The translations under genes were made by a program, and so were the position numbers. Of a stretch of DNA of 50,456 nucleotides, positions 1 to 10,417 are shown in pieces. Source of the stretch: Pseudomonadota bacterium (GTDB taxonomy: Bacteria; Pseudomonadota; Gammaproteobacteria; Pseudomonadales; Moraxellaceae); assembly GCA_021804485.1 (NCBI GenBank), contig JAJZHM010000002.1, forward strand, positions 1-50,456, in the 5' to 3' direction. Under the pieces are notes generated by a model. It had not been told where the DNA came from. It made no database searches and saw only the letters and a list, made by a program, of their open reading frames with translations. Position 1 is the first letter of the stretch. Each line of letters begins with the position of its first letter.

Positions 1-846
<846 letters not shown>

Positions 847-2850
847 TCATGGGAGCATCTGCGGTAAGCGGGCACGCAAGGACCGAACCTGATCACGCAG
901 ACGAGCGGCCTCTTCAAATTCAAGGGCTTTTGCCTTTTCCTGCATCTGTGCTTCCAGCATTTTGATCTCAGCCAGAGCATCCGCCAAATGAACGACTTCC
1001 GACCCGGAATTCTCGACGCTTGACGCCGACACCGATGGATCCAAAGCCTGATTCATACCTTCCAGATCATCACGCACCGGCCGCTCGACCCCACGGGGCG
1101 TAATGCCATGTTGCTGATTATGATCATGCTGGATTGCACGTCGGCGCGTCGTTTCATCCATCGCCCGCTGCATGGAACCGGTTATTCTGTCCGCATAGAG
1201 AATGGCGCGTCCATTTACATGACGTGCCGCTCGTCCCATTGTCTGTACGAGTGAGCGTTCCGAGCGCAGAAACCCCTCTTTATCCGCATCAAGAATGGCA
1301 ACCAGAGCGACCTCCGGCATATCCAATCCTTCACGAAGAAGATTGATTCCAACCAGAACATCGAAAACGCCAAGACGCAGATCGCGGATAATCTCGACTC
1401 GTTCCACTGTATCGATATCGGAATGCAGATAACGCACCTTAACACCGTGTTCATGCAAAAACTCAGTCAGATGCTCCGCCAACCGTTTTGTCAGGGTCGT
1501 CACCAACACCCGCTCTTGCAGCTGAACACTGTTGCGGATTTCAGCGAGCAGATCATCAATCTGGGTTTTAGCAGGGCGCACCTCAACCACAGGGTCCAGC
1601 AAACCCGTCGGCCGCACCACTTGCTCTACAACCTGACCACTGTGCTCAGCTTCATATTTTCCCGGAGTGGCTGACACAAAAATTCCCTGTGGAGCAATAC
1701 GTTCCCACTCTTCAAAACGCATGGGACGGTTATCAAGCGCTGAGGGCAACCTGAATCCGTACGCCACCAGATTTTCCTTGCGTGAACGATCCCCCTTGAA
1801 CATGGCACCAATTTGAGGAATTGTCACATGCGATTCATCGACAAAGAGCAAAGCATCTGGAGGAACATAATCAAAAAGGGTTGGTGGCGGTTCCCCAGGC
1901 TGACGCCCCGACAGGAAACGAGAGTAATTTTCAATACCGTTGCAATAGCCCAGCTGTTGCAGCATCTCCAGATCAAATCGGGTCCGCTGATCCAGACGCT
2001 GCTCTTCCAGCAGTTTGCCGGCACTACGAAAGTAGGCAAGACGGTCACGCAACTCGTCCTGTATCTGGGGGATAGCCTTGTGCAACCGTTCAGCCGGCGT
2101 CACATAATGGCTCTTGGGGTAAAGCGTCACTCTGGAAACTGAGCGAAAAATGGCTCCAGTCAGCGGATCAAACCAGCGAATAGCCTCGACTTCAGAATCA
2201 AACAGCTCAATACGAACGGCTTCAAGATCGGATTCAGCCGGATAAATATCAATGATATCGCCACGTACCCGGTAAGTCCCACGCACCAAATCAAGATCAT
2301 TGCGGGTATATTGCATTTCCGCCAAACGCCGAACGATAGAACGCTGATCCAAGCGTTCGCCACACGACACATGCAGCAGCATCTTCAGGTAGGCATCCGG
2401 ATCACCCAGACCGTAGATGGCTGACACGGTAGCAACGATGATAGCATCACGTCGCTCAAGCAGGGCTTTGGTCGCAGAAAGTCGCATCTGCTCAATCTGC
2501 TCATTGATGGATGCGTCTTTTTCAATGTAAGTATCAGAAGCAGGAACATAGGCTTCCGGCTGATAGTAGTCATAATAAGAAACAAAATACTCCACCGAAT
2601 TGTTCGGAAAAAACTCCTTGAACTCACCGTACAACTGGGCGGCCAACGTCTTGTTATGCGCCATGATCAGGGTTGGCCGCTGCATGCGGGCAATCACATT
2701 GGCCATGGTAAAGGTCTTGCCTGAACCCGTGACCCCGAGCAGGGTCTGATGACTCAAGCCGTCCTCCAGCCCCTGCACCAGACGTTCGATCGCTACCGGC
2801 TGATCACCGGCAGGTGCATAGCGACTTGACAATTGAAAAACATCCGACAC
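847..2850 (-). CDS. uvrB: Excinuclease ABC subunit B
   Basis: DNA helicase-like damage verifier of nucleotide excision repair; receives the lesion from UvrA and recruits UvrC. The 667 aa length is normal. Visible are the Walker A stretch [12 protein letters not shown], the beta-hairpin region [12 protein letters not shown] used to probe the strands, helicase motifs including DESHVTIPQ and [12 protein letters not shown], and a C-terminal UVR domain ([11 protein letters not shown]) that contacts UvrC. I place the start at the GTG at 2850, five bases after GGGGAG; an in-frame GTG at 2868 would add six residues but lacks a ribosome site. It is divergent from the aminotransferase. I saw no clear LexA box in the 118 bases between them. 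Confidence 0.97.
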   Translation of the reverse strand: MSDVFQLSSRYAPAGDQPVAIERLVQGLEDGLSHQTLLGVTGSGKTFTMANVIARMQRPTLIMAHNKTLAAQLYGEFKEFFPNNSVEYFVSYYDYYQPEAYVPASDTYIEKDASINEQIEQMRLSATKALLERRDAIIVATVSAIYGLGDPDAYLKMLLHVSCGERLDQRSIVRRLAEMQYTRNDLDLVRGTYRVRGDIIDIYPAESDLEAVRIELFDSEVEAIRWFDPLTGAIFRSVSRVTLYPKSHYVTPAERLHKAIPQIQDELRDRLAYFRSAGKLLEEQRLDQRTRFDLEMLQQLGYCNGIENYSRFLSGRQPGEPPPTLFDYVPPDALLFVDESHVTIPQIGAMFKGDRSRKENLVAYGFRLPSALDNRPMRFEEWERIAPQGIFVSATPGKYEAEHSGQVVEQVVRPTGLLDPVVEVRPAKTQIDDLLAEIRNSVQLQERVLVTTLTKRLAEHLTEFLHEHGVKVRYLHSDIDTVERVEIIRDLRLGVFDVLVGINLLREGLDMPEVALVAILDADKEGFLRSERSLVQTMGRAARHVNGRAILYADRITGSMQRAMDETTRRRAIQHDHNQQHGITPRGVERPVRDDLEGMNQALDPSVSASSVENSGSEVVHLADALAEIKMLEAQMQEKAKALEFEEAARLRDQVRSLRARLPQMLP

Positions 2851-2968
2851 AAATACTCCCCGAACCACACCGAATGATGACAGTCTCAGCCGAAGGATAT
2901 ATCATACCAAGGCTATGCGCACACCTTATCCCTTATCGCTTCCAGAACTTGAAACCGAGGTACAGTCC

Positions 2969-4150
2969 GTGGTCATTCAACTCTCAGATCGTGTCCAGGC
3001 CATCAAGCCATCACCGACGCTTGCTGTAACTAACCGTGCTGCCGAACTCAAGGCGGCAGGCAAGGATATCATTGGCCTCGGCGCCGGCGAACCTGACTTC
3101 GACACCCCCGTTCACATCAAAGAGGCAGCCATTGCCGCTATTGAAAAGGGATTCACCAAGTACACCGCTGTGGATGGTACGCCCGGACTTAAAAAAGCCA
3201 TCATTGCCAAATTCAAGCGTGATCAGGGTCTTGATTATGAGCCCTCCCAGATTCTGGTCTCCTGTGGTGGCAAGCAGAGTTTTTTCAATCTGGCACTGGC
3301 GCTTATCAACCGCGGCGACGAAGTCATCATCCCAGCACCTTACTGGGTATCCTATCCCGACATGGTCCTGATTGCTGAAGGCGTACCGGTTTGTGTTCCC
3401 TGTCCTCAGGCACAGAACTACAAGATCAGCGCAGCACAACTGGAAGCAGCCATTACCCCACGCACCCGGCTGCTTGTACTGAACTCACCCTCCAATCCGA
3501 CGGGCATGGTCTACAGCCGAAGCGAACTGCTGCAACTGGCTGAAGTACTGCGTCGCCATCCCCATGTACTGATTGCTACCGATGACATGTATGAACATAT
3601 CATCTGGACCAAGGAACCCTTTGAAAATATCGTAACCGTGGCTCCTGACCTCTTCGATCGGACCATGGTGCTTAATGGTGTATCCAAAGCCTATGCCATG
3701 ACGGGCTGGCGCATTGGTTATGCCGCCGGACCCAAACAACTGATCAGTGCCATGAAGAATATTCAGTCGCAGTCCACCTCCAATCCGACTTCTATTTCTC
3801 AGGTGGCTGCCGAGGCTGCCCTGAACGGTCCTCAGGACGTACTGCGTCCGATGGTTGAGGCATTCCGGGTGCGCCACGATCTGGTTGTCGAAGGCCTGAA
3901 CCAAATACCCGGTATTAGTTGCTCACCGGCCGATGGCGCGTTCTATGCCTTTGCCAACATCGAACAGGCTATGAAACAGCTGCAACTCAAGACCGATCTC
4001 GAGTTTTCCGAATATCTGCTGACCGAAGTCGGCGTTGCCGTCGTCCCCGGCTCTGCATTCGGCATGGATGGCCATATGCGCATTTCCTATGCCACAGCCA
4101 ATTCCATCCTCGAAGATGCGCTTGGTCGCATTCGCAAAGCCGTTTCCTAA
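2969..4150 (+). CDS. Pyridoxal-phosphate class I aminotransferase (aspartate aminotransferase-like)
   Basis: Transfers amino groups between an amino acid and a 2-oxo acid. 393 aa with the fold type I signatures: GLGAGEPDFDTP near the N-terminus, SPSNPTGMVYS around the PLP pocket, and the Schiff-base lysine in GVSKAYAMTGWR (about residue 240). The sequence is of the Ib/I-gamma aspartate (prephenate) aminotransferase type, so aspartate is the likeliest donor, but specificity cannot be read from the sequence. The start is a GTG preceded by GAGG at eight bases; an ATG 54 bases upstream would add a non-conserved tail. The uvrB neighbourhood with this enzyme is one I recall from Pseudomonas. Confidence 0.9.
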   Translation: MVIQLSDRVQAIKPSPTLAVTNRAAELKAAGKDIIGLGAGEPDFDTPVHIKEAAIAAIEKGFTKYTAVDGTPGLKKAIIAKFKRDQGLDYEPSQILVSCGGKQSFFNLALALINRGDEVIIPAPYWVSYPDMVLIAEGVPVCVPCPQAQNYKISAAQLEAAITPRTRLLVLNSPSNPTGMVYSRSELLQLAEVLRRHPHVLIATDDMYEHIIWTKEPFENIVTVAPDLFDRTMVLNGVSKAYAMTGWRIGYAAGPKQLISAMKNIQSQSTSNPTSISQVAAEAALNGPQDVLRPMVEAFRVRHDLVVEGLNQIPGISCSPADGAFYAFANIEQAMKQLQLKTDLEFSEYLLTEVGVAVVPGSAFGMDGHMRISYATANSILEDALGRIRKAVS

Positions 4151-4319
4151 ACCTCTCAACCCCAGGGCCCGGTTGTTGCTACCGGGTTCTTGGGCGAAGC
4201 ATCAATCTTGACTAATCACCCACACGATCCTGAACAACAGCCTAATTAGGTCAATGTACTTCTCTCAGGCAACTGATGCTCCCCCGAATAAAATCAGATT
4301 CTTCGCGCCATTCGGTGCG

Positions 4320-4832
4320 TTAGTGCATGTTCACCGATACATTTGAGCCACCGTGCACCCCACTCATGGTCATGTTTCCAAGGGGGTTGGAACTGTTATT
4401 GGTGCCCATCAAATTGCCTGCCTGATTCAGGATCGCTCCTATCGGTACAAATGTTGTCTGCGACGAATCTCCACCACTCGATTGAGGTGCTGAACCACCT
4501 GGCTGACCTGCAACGCCGCGTAAAAAGGATGCCGCTGCTGCCGGATTTGCCGCATTGCCCGAAGCCTGTACTGAGCCGGAAAGATTGGATGCAACATGCA
4601 GGTTTTGAGTATCCGTATTGGCAGTAACCGCAACCTGATCCTGACTTTGTTGAACAGAGTCATGCAAAGCACTATGTTTCTTGCTTGAGGGCGGCGGAGT
4701 TGCAACCAACATGGAATTTTTACCGGAAATATTCTCAAGACCTTTGTCATCAATAGATTGCAAAGCCCAAGACGGACTGCACAACAAGAAAAAAAGCATC
4801 AAACCAGTGCGTCGCACTGCATGATCAAACAC
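4320..4832 (-). CDS. Secreted low-complexity protein of unknown function
   Basis: Not recognised. 170 aa from a GTG at 4832, chosen because GGAGG lies five bases upstream; a GTG 30 bases earlier has no such site. A signal peptide is clear (basic start, hydrophobic LMLFFLLC, likely cut after SWA). Just after it comes LQSIDDKGLENISGKNSM, resembling the short D-x-x-L-x-x-(I/V)-(S/T)-G motif seen at the mature N-terminus of some Acinetobacter/Pseudomonas surface proteins (DUF6160-like); that link is from memory and tentative. The rest is rich in Ser, Gly, Asn and Ala with no cysteine in the mature part. It lies 97 bases downstream of tonB on the same strand and may be co-transcribed. Confidence 0.7.
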   Translation of the reverse strand: MFDHAVRRTGLMLFFLLCSPSWALQSIDDKGLENISGKNSMLVATPPPSSKKHSALHDSVQQSQDQVAVTANTDTQNLHVASNLSGSVQASGNAANPAAAASFLRGVAGQPGGSAPQSSGGDSSQTTFVPIGAILNQAGNLMGTNNSSNPLGNMTMSGVHGGSNVSVNMH

Positions 4833-4929
4833 AGCGACCTCCAACTCTCTACTCAATGACACCCGAATCGTCTGACAATATAATGGATTTCAAGAAAACC
4901 TGAAAGACCATTCATCTTGATGATCCGGT

Positions 4930-5580
4930 TCAAAAACTCAGCGAAAGGATCTGTGAAGAGGCAACCGGGGAACCATTATGAATAGCAGGCCTGATCTGCC
5001 AATGGGATAACGTATCCTCAATCAGACGATTGAGTTCAGGAAGCTGCGAAGGCTGGGTCAACCGTACCCTTACACGCCCTGAAGTATCCACATCCAGTTC
5101 CACCGTCACCTGCTGTCCTGCTGCCGCATCGGCCATATCATCAGGTATCTGCGGCATCGGATGGCGGACGATGACCATGGCCTGATCCTGCACATCCGGT
5201 CCAGCTTGAGCAGTCTTGGCAACTGGAGCCGATGGAGGTACAGGTGGCGGCGGCGGAACAACTGCCTGAGTCTTTGGCGGGGGCTCAGACACAGTCTTTG
5301 CTGGTGGTACGGGTCGAGGTGGCTGAACCGGCGGTGGCATCAACGGATGCCGCACTGCCGGTGCAGGACGAGGATGGCTTGCCGCCACCTTAGGTGCTGG
5401 TTTGGGTGGGGCTGGCTGGGGCAAGGTAATCAGTCGGGCATCAATGGGTTTTTCCGGAACAACAACCGGCTGACGCTGCAAATCACGAACCAGCAAAACA
5501 AGACATACCATCCAGCCCAGCAGTGCCAACGGTATGACCCGGTAAAATATACGGTTGTAGGTCTTCAGCTTAGTGACCAT
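4930..5580 (-). CDS. tonB: TonB-like energy transducer
   Basis: Couples the inner-membrane proton motive force, harvested by ExbB-ExbD, to outer-membrane receptors. 216 aa with an N-terminal membrane anchor (about residues 14-32, LALLGWMVCLVLLV), a long periplasmic Pro/Lys/Val-rich spacer (PKPAPK, PPPPPVPPSAP) and a C-terminal TonB domain (VTVELDVDTSGRVRVRLT through HWQIRPA). The ATG at 5580 overlaps the end of exbD by 11 bases, indicating translational coupling; a start 12 bases upstream is possible. No TonB-dependent receptor is encoded in this window, so the substrate is unknown. Confidence 0.88.
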   Translation of the reverse strand: MVTKLKTYNRIFYRVIPLALLGWMVCLVLLVRDLQRQPVVVPEKPIDARLITLPQPAPPKPAPKVAASHPRPAPAVRHPLMPPPVQPPRPVPPAKTVSEPPPKTQAVVPPPPPVPPSAPVAKTAQAGPDVQDQAMVIVRHPMPQIPDDMADAAAGQQVTVELDVDTSGRVRVRLTQPSQLPELNRLIEDTLSHWQIRPAIHNGSPVASSQILSLSF

Positions 5581-5971
5581 CCTGCACCGCAATCAGAAAA
5601 TGAGCAGCTCCGGCCTGACGGGCAGCCAGCATGGCTTCAACCACCAGACCCTGGGGGGTATCATGATCTGCGGCAACAACCAGATCACCATCGGCACCCA
5701 TAAGTGGACGCAAAACAGCAGGCAGACTGCCCAGTGTTACCGGAATCTTGTTGATGAACAGTCGCTGATCGCGCGTCAGCGTCAGCGTCAAGGGCTGTTG
5801 GGTACTTAGAACCTCGGCATGACCTTTCGGCAAATGCACCGGCAATGAATCAAGATGCAGCATGGACAGCGACGCCAGCATAAAGGTCGCCAGCAGAAAG
5901 AACATCACATCGATCATCGGGATGATCTCAATACGCCCCTTGCGCGACTCGCGACTGCGTCGAAGTTTCAC
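5570..5971 (-). CDS. exbD: ExbD/TolR-family proton-channel subunit
   Basis: Subunit of the ExbB-ExbD motor that energises TonB. 133 aa: short cytoplasmic N-terminus, one membrane helix with the key aspartate in IPMIDVMFFLL (Asp21, equivalent to E. coli ExbD Asp25), and a periplasmic domain with VVAADHDTPQGLVVEAM, the usual ExbD/TolR fold. The GTG start overlaps the exbB stop as GTGA. The tonB gene directly downstream, and the absence of tolA/tolB/pal, favour ExbD over TolR. Confidence 0.9.
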   Translation of the reverse strand: MKLRRSRESRKGRIEIIPMIDVMFFLLATFMLASLSMLHLDSLPVHLPKGHAEVLSTQQPLTLTLTRDQRLFINKIPVTLGSLPAVLRPLMGADGDLVVAADHDTPQGLVVEAMLAARQAGAAHFLIAVQDGH

Positions 5972-6603
5972 GATATTTCCTGCTGCTGGTCAAGGCGGAC
6001 ATGATCCACAACCCGCGTTCCGAGCCGCTCCATTTCATCAAGGGTTCGAGTTTGCAGACGCGAGAAAAAATTGAACCCAAACAGACTGCATAAAGCAATC
6101 AGCAGGCCTACCGCAGTTGCAATCAGCGCTTGCGCCACACCACCGGTCACCCCGGCAGGATTAACCAGCCCTTGGTTACCAATCATGTGAAACGCATGCA
6201 TCATACCAAGAATAGTACCCAACAGCCCCAGCAGCGGTGCTGCAGTCACCACCGTTTCCAGAATCCACAAGCGCGCCGCCAGAATCTGTTCAATCTGCTG
6301 CGCCTCATCGGCAGCCCGAGACTCAACCCACCAGACCGGATGCTCCCGATTAAGCAGAATAACCCGAAAGAAACGCGCAAAACAGTTCAGGTCAGGCATG
6401 GCATGCAAACGATCCTGCAGCCTGGACCAATCAAAATCATAGGTTTCCACAAGATCAAGGACTTCTGCTGGCAAGCGTGCATAACGCAGGTACAGCCATG
6501 TTTTCTCGATTATTACCGCAAAGGCCAGTACCGCCAGCACAGACAGCGGAATCATCACCATGCCTGCCAGTTGGAAGGTAACCCAGAGTTCTTGCATCGA
6601 CAT
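5968..6603 (-). CDS. exbB: ExbB/TolQ/MotA-family proton-channel subunit
   Basis: Pentameric inner-membrane scaffold of the TonB motor. 211 aa with three predicted membrane segments: about residues 12-32 (MIPLSVLAVLAFAVII), then two close to each other in the second half (TAAPLLGLLGTILGMMHAF and ALIATAVGLLIALCSLFGF), the second pair being the conserved MotA/TolQ/ExbB domain. GGAAGA precedes the ATG at 6603. First gene of exbB-exbD-tonB, whose reading frames overlap. Divergent from pabAB; I found no convincing Fur box in the 106-base gap, so iron control is neither shown nor excluded. Confidence 0.9.
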   Translation of the reverse strand: MSMQELWVTFQLAGMVMIPLSVLAVLAFAVIIEKTWLYLRYARLPAEVLDLVETYDFDWSRLQDRLHAMPDLNCFARFFRVILLNREHPVWWVESRAADEAQQIEQILAARLWILETVVTAAPLLGLLGTILGMMHAFHMIGNQGLVNPAGVTGGVAQALIATAVGLLIALCSLFGFNFFSRLQTRTLDEMERLGTRVVDHVRLDQQQEIS

Positions 6604-6709
6604 AAGGTCTTCCTGTTCAAATCCATAAAATCATGCAACAAGCGCTTGAGCCAAATCCAGGCAACCGATACGATGCCATGGCTCGCCCTGAAATGTACAC
6701 GATTCGCTT

Positions 6710-8743
6710 ATGAAAGTCCTGCTCGTCGATCATTATGATTCGTTCACGCTTAACCTTGCCAATCTTCTGTTCGCAAGTTCAGGACTCTGGCCAGAAATCA
6801 TGCATCATGATGACCCTTGCCTCGCCTCGATCGACCTTGGCACCTATACCCACATCATTCTGGGACCGGGTCCAGGACACCCTGGCCGCAGCAAAGACTT
6901 TTGCCACTCCCGCCGTATCCTTACTGACTACCATGGCCCCATCCTCGGTATCTGTCTCGGGCATCAGGGAATCGGCCTTTATTTCGGCGGCCAGATCGCT
7001 GCCATTGCTCCGGCGCACGGAATTGTCTCCAAAATCCTGCATAACGGCACCGACCTTTTTCAGGGCATCGAATCACCTTGGCCGGTCGTTCGCTATCATT
7101 CACTCGCACTGACCGAACCAGGAGCCGAGTTGTCCTGCTGCGCACGTACCGACGACAACATCATCATGGCAATTCGTCACCGTAGTCGGCCCATCTGGGG
7201 GGTTCAGTTTCATCCGGAATCAATTGCGACCCGGCAGGGCATCAAGCTGCTGCGCAATTTTCTGGGCAATCCTTCCATCACGCACAGCCCGAGCACAGCG
7301 GCTCCAAAGCCTTTATCGACGCCACGGAACCAACCCAATTCTACGCTGCGCCATGCCCGATTGCCTTTAACCCTGCCACCTGAACAGATCTTTGCCCAAT
7401 TATTTGCAAACGAACCCTGGGCCTTCTGGCTGGACGGACAGGGATCAGCCCGGAAACACTGCATCATGGGCACCTCAAGTTTTCAGCATGGTGTTCGTCT
7501 TTCTTACCATCAGCGCCACCAGCAGATCCAATTGGAACAGGCTGGGTTTTATCAGGTCAGACAACAATCCTGGCATACCTTTATGCAGGACTGGCCGGTG
7601 TCACTCGATATTCCGCACGAACTGTCCCAGAATCTAGAAAGCGATTTCATGTTAGGCTGGGTCGGCATGCACAGCTACGAGATGCTGCATGACCATTACC
7701 CTATCGAGCCTACGCTCGACAACAACCACCCGGATGCACTGTGGATGTGGTGTGATCAGGCCGTGATTCTTTACCCTGAACAGGGGTACGCCGATGTCCT
7801 CTGGGAAGAACATCATTCAGGCAACAACCCGACCAAATGGCTCGAGCGAGTATCCCTAGTTTTGAATGATCAACCTCGACCCATCACCACCCCCGTCCCG
7901 TCAGCACTTCAGCTGCACGCTGACCTCAATCGCATCGCCTATCTGGCACGAATCCGGACAGCCCAACAGGCACTGTATTGTGGCGACAGCTACGAACTCT
8001 GTCTGACCCAGCAATTACGTGCCTGCGTTGATGAGGATCCCTGGCTTCTCTATGTACGGATGCGGCAGATCAATCCGGTACCAATGGGCGCGTTTTTTCG
8101 TTGCCCGAGCCTGACGGTACTTTCTGGTTCTCCCGAGGAATTTCTGCATCTCGACCCAAAGGGACGGATTCGCTGCTCGCCGATCAAGGGAACCCGTCCC
8201 CGCAGTCCTGACCCAGACGCAGACCAGCGCTTGGCCAGTGAACTAGCCAACAGTCCTAAAGATCAGGCTGAAAACCTGATGATCGTCGATTTAACCCGAC
8301 ATGATCTGGGTGCCTGTTGTGAACCGGGCAGCATTCAGGCAGATCATCTGTTCATGATTCAGTCCTTTCCCAGCGTGCATCAGATGGTCAGCCAGATCAG
8401 TGGACAGGTACGCCCCAACTTGAGCCCCTGGGAGGTCTTGCAACAGATTTTTCCTGGAGGTTCGATGACCGGGGCCCCGAAACGACGCAGTCTGGAAATT
8501 CTGAACAGTCTGGAAGCCAGCCCTCGGGGCATCTATTCCGGTTGTCTGGGCTACATCAGCGCCAATGGCGGCATGCATTTTTCCATCGTCATCAGGACAA
8601 TCGTGTTGCAGGGCAACCAACTGAGCTATGGCATTGGAGGAGCCATCACCGTCCAGTCCGACCCTGAGGCCGAATACGAAGAGACCTTGGTTAAAGCCCG
8701 GCTTCTGGAGCGCCTCTTCCCCGGCACTTCCCTTGGAGACTGA
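6710..8743 (+). CDS. pabAB: Fused aminodeoxychorismate synthase (PabA-PabB)
   Basis: Makes 4-amino-4-deoxychorismate from chorismate and glutamine for folate synthesis. 677 aa. The N-terminal ~190 residues are a class I glutamine amidotransferase with the nucleophile Cys82 in GICLGHQ and the His-Glu pair in FHPES (His168). After a Ser/Pro-rich linker (about 190-220) comes a chorismate-binding domain with GSPEEFL and PGGSMTGAPK. Lys493 in SPIKGTRPR is the lysine typical of PabB, where TrpE has alanine, which separates the two. The next gene, one base later, is a PabC-like lyase, which supports the folate role. The fused form is less usual than split pabA and pabB in Proteobacteria. Confidence 0.93.
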   Translation: MKVLLVDHYDSFTLNLANLLFASSGLWPEIMHHDDPCLASIDLGTYTHIILGPGPGHPGRSKDFCHSRRILTDYHGPILGICLGHQGIGLYFGGQIAAIAPAHGIVSKILHNGTDLFQGIESPWPVVRYHSLALTEPGAELSCCARTDDNIIMAIRHRSRPIWGVQFHPESIATRQGIKLLRNFLGNPSITHSPSTAAPKPLSTPRNQPNSTLRHARLPLTLPPEQIFAQLFANEPWAFWLDGQGSARKHCIMGTSSFQHGVRLSYHQRHQQIQLEQAGFYQVRQQSWHTFMQDWPVSLDIPHELSQNLESDFMLGWVGMHSYEMLHDHYPIEPTLDNNHPDALWMWCDQAVILYPEQGYADVLWEEHHSGNNPTKWLERVSLVLNDQPRPITTPVPSALQLHADLNRIAYLARIRTAQQALYCGDSYELCLTQQLRACVDEDPWLLYVRMRQINPVPMGAFFRCPSLTVLSGSPEEFLHLDPKGRIRCSPIKGTRPRSPDPDADQRLASELANSPKDQAENLMIVDLTRHDLGACCEPGSIQADHLFMIQSFPSVHQMVSQISGQVRPNLSPWEVLQQIFPGGSMTGAPKRRSLEILNSLEASPRGIYSGCLGYISANGGMHFSIVIRTIVLQGNQLSYGIGGAITVQSDPEAEYEETLVKARLLERLFPGTSLGD

Positions 8744-8744
8744 G

Positions 8745-9533
8745 ATGACATCCATCCATGGGCTCTGTTATCGATGGCAAGAGGGATTCCAGATCGCTGA
8801 AGGGCCGGTGGATCATTCTGCTGATGCCGTTGAATCCTGGCGGGTGCATCAGGGACAGATGCGCGGGCGCAAGGAACACCTGCAGCGATGGATGCAGTCA
8901 TGCAAGCAACTGCTCAGAACTGACGACCTAATCCTTGCCAATCAGGTATTTAAGGCCGCTCTGGCGATGATTCCTGAACAGGGAGACTGGTTCCCCCGTC
9001 TGGATATGCATCGCGCTCCTCAACCTCAATTTACCCTGCAGCTTCGTCCCTGCCCAACTCTAAAAACAGCCATCCGCCTTGATCCTCGCCAATGGCCCGA
9101 TCCACGTCAACACCCCGAACGCAAAGGCCCCGACCTCGATCGACTGAGGCTGTTGCGACAACAGTGCCAGCAAGCTGGTTACGATGAGGGTTTCCTTATG
9201 CCCGATAGCACCGTTATCTCGGAAGGCATCTATTGCAGTTTCATCTGGTGGCGCAAGGGAAATTGCTACCGAACAGACCCATCCATTGCAACCTTGCCCG
9301 GTGTTACCCTCAAACTTCTAGAGCACATTGGAACTCATCTTGGAAAAGCACCACTGCCTGGTATTCTGCGGCCAGACCGCCTGTATGAAGGCCCTCTCTG
9401 GGCCTGCAATGCACTGCATGGCCTCATGGAAGTTATCAGCATCGGAGATCAGCCCTTAGCAAGAAATTCCACTGATCTGATCCTCTGGCGTCAGGCACTG
9501 CACGCGACAAAACAGCCATTGACAGAACCCTAA
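8745..9533 (+). CDS. pabC: Class IV PLP enzyme, probable aminodeoxychorismate lyase
   Basis: Expected to release pyruvate from 4-amino-4-deoxychorismate, giving 4-aminobenzoate. 262 aa from the ATG at 8745, one base after the pabAB stop and preceded by GGAGACTGAG at the end of that gene. Class IV hallmarks are visible: the likely PLP lysine in ERKGPDLDRLR (Lys127), YDEGFLMPDSTVISEG with its glutamate, and LPGVTLKLLEHI, the phosphate-binding stretch. Sequence is divergent in the N-terminal half, so a D-amino-acid or branched-chain aminotransferase cannot be excluded from the sequence alone, but linkage to pabAB makes PabC the best call. Confidence 0.82.
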   Translation: MTSIHGLCYRWQEGFQIAEGPVDHSADAVESWRVHQGQMRGRKEHLQRWMQSCKQLLRTDDLILANQVFKAALAMIPEQGDWFPRLDMHRAPQPQFTLQLRPCPTLKTAIRLDPRQWPDPRQHPERKGPDLDRLRLLRQQCQQAGYDEGFLMPDSTVISEGIYCSFIWWRKGNCYRTDPSIATLPGVTLKLLEHIGTHLGKAPLPGILRPDRLYEGPLWACNALHGLMEVISIGDQPLARNSTDLILWRQALHATKQPLTEP

Positions 9534-9578
9534 CAATTCGATAACTTTCGAACTGTTTTATTAAACGAGCAAATATGT

Positions 9579-10355
9579 ATGAATTCTGCTACCCCTATCA
9601 AGACGGTTATGATCGATGGCAAGGAACGCTACCACGAACCTGTTCCCGAGCGTATCGATCTCAACCAGTTCCGTCAGGTCGTCACCAGTCGTCGTTCCGT
9701 TCGTAAATTCACCGATCGACCAATCCCCAAGGAGGTCCTTGACGACTGCCTTGATATGGCAATGCTTGCTCCTTGCTCCTCAGGATTACAACCCTGGGAG
9801 TTCTATGTGGTTCGCAGTCTTCCCAAGAAAAAACTTCTGGTACGGGCCTGCATGGGTCAGCTTGCTGCCAAGACAGCTGCAGAACTCATTGTTTGTGTCG
9901 CCCGTACCGACCGGGTTCAGGAGTTTTCCCGCAAGATGCTGCAGGAATGGCCCATGCCTGAAGTCCCACCGCTGGTCCGGCGCTACTACCAGCTGATCCC
10001 CTACAATTACGCCCCCGGCCCGCTCAACAGTTTCGCATTCCTGAAAAAAGCAGCCTTCAGCGTAGGTGGCCTCATCGCACCCGTTCCTCGTGGCCCCTAC
10101 ACGCGAAGTGAAGTTGAGCTCTGGGCTGCCAAAAGTACGGCCCTGGCTTGTGAGAATCTGGTCCTGGCCCTGCGGGCTCATGGTTTTGACAGTTGCATGA
10201 TGGAAGGCTTTGATGAACATCGGGTGCGCAAACTGCTCCGCCTGGATGATGCGGCCATGCCCATCATGGTTGTTGCCGCCGGAGAACGTGCCGAGGATGG
10301 TGTCTTTTGGCCACAAGTTCGTTTCGATCGCTCACTTTTTGTGCATGAGGTCTAA
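9579..10355 (+). CDS. Nitroreductase-family flavoprotein
   Basis: FMN-dependent NAD(P)H oxidoreductase of the nitroreductase fold. 258 aa. The FMN-binding start RRSVRKFTDRPIP (about residues 37-50), the APCSSGLQPWEFYVV segment and the C-terminal AACE-like run STALACENLVLALRAHGFDSC are typical. A middle insert of about 50 residues (MLQEWPMPEV to PYTRSEVEL) is larger than in NfsB-type enzymes. The natural substrate cannot be deduced. It stands alone between pabC and aroG on the same strand, 45 bases after pabC. Confidence 0.88.
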   Translation: MNSATPIKTVMIDGKERYHEPVPERIDLNQFRQVVTSRRSVRKFTDRPIPKEVLDDCLDMAMLAPCSSGLQPWEFYVVRSLPKKKLLVRACMGQLAAKTAAELIVCVARTDRVQEFSRKMLQEWPMPEVPPLVRRYYQLIPYNYAPGPLNSFAFLKKAAFSVGGLIAPVPRGPYTRSEVELWAAKSTALACENLVLALRAHGFDSCMMEGFDEHRVRKLLRLDDAAMPIMVVAAGERAEDGVFWPQVRFDRSLFVHEV

Positions 10356-10417
10356 AGCAGAGGACCGGCTTGTGGTAGGATGCAGCTTGCCCAAAGTTGC
10401 CTTAAAGAGTTGCGAAC

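Noticed and set aside
4163-4192. Imperfect GC-rich hairpin after the aminotransferase as an intrinsic terminator
   Set aside because: The CCCGG/CCGGG stem can form but no T-run follows, so it was not called.
5161-5703. 180-residue plus-strand frame over tonB
   Set aside because: Antisense of the proline-rich TonB spacer; its Trp/Arg-rich composition is the complement of Pro codons.
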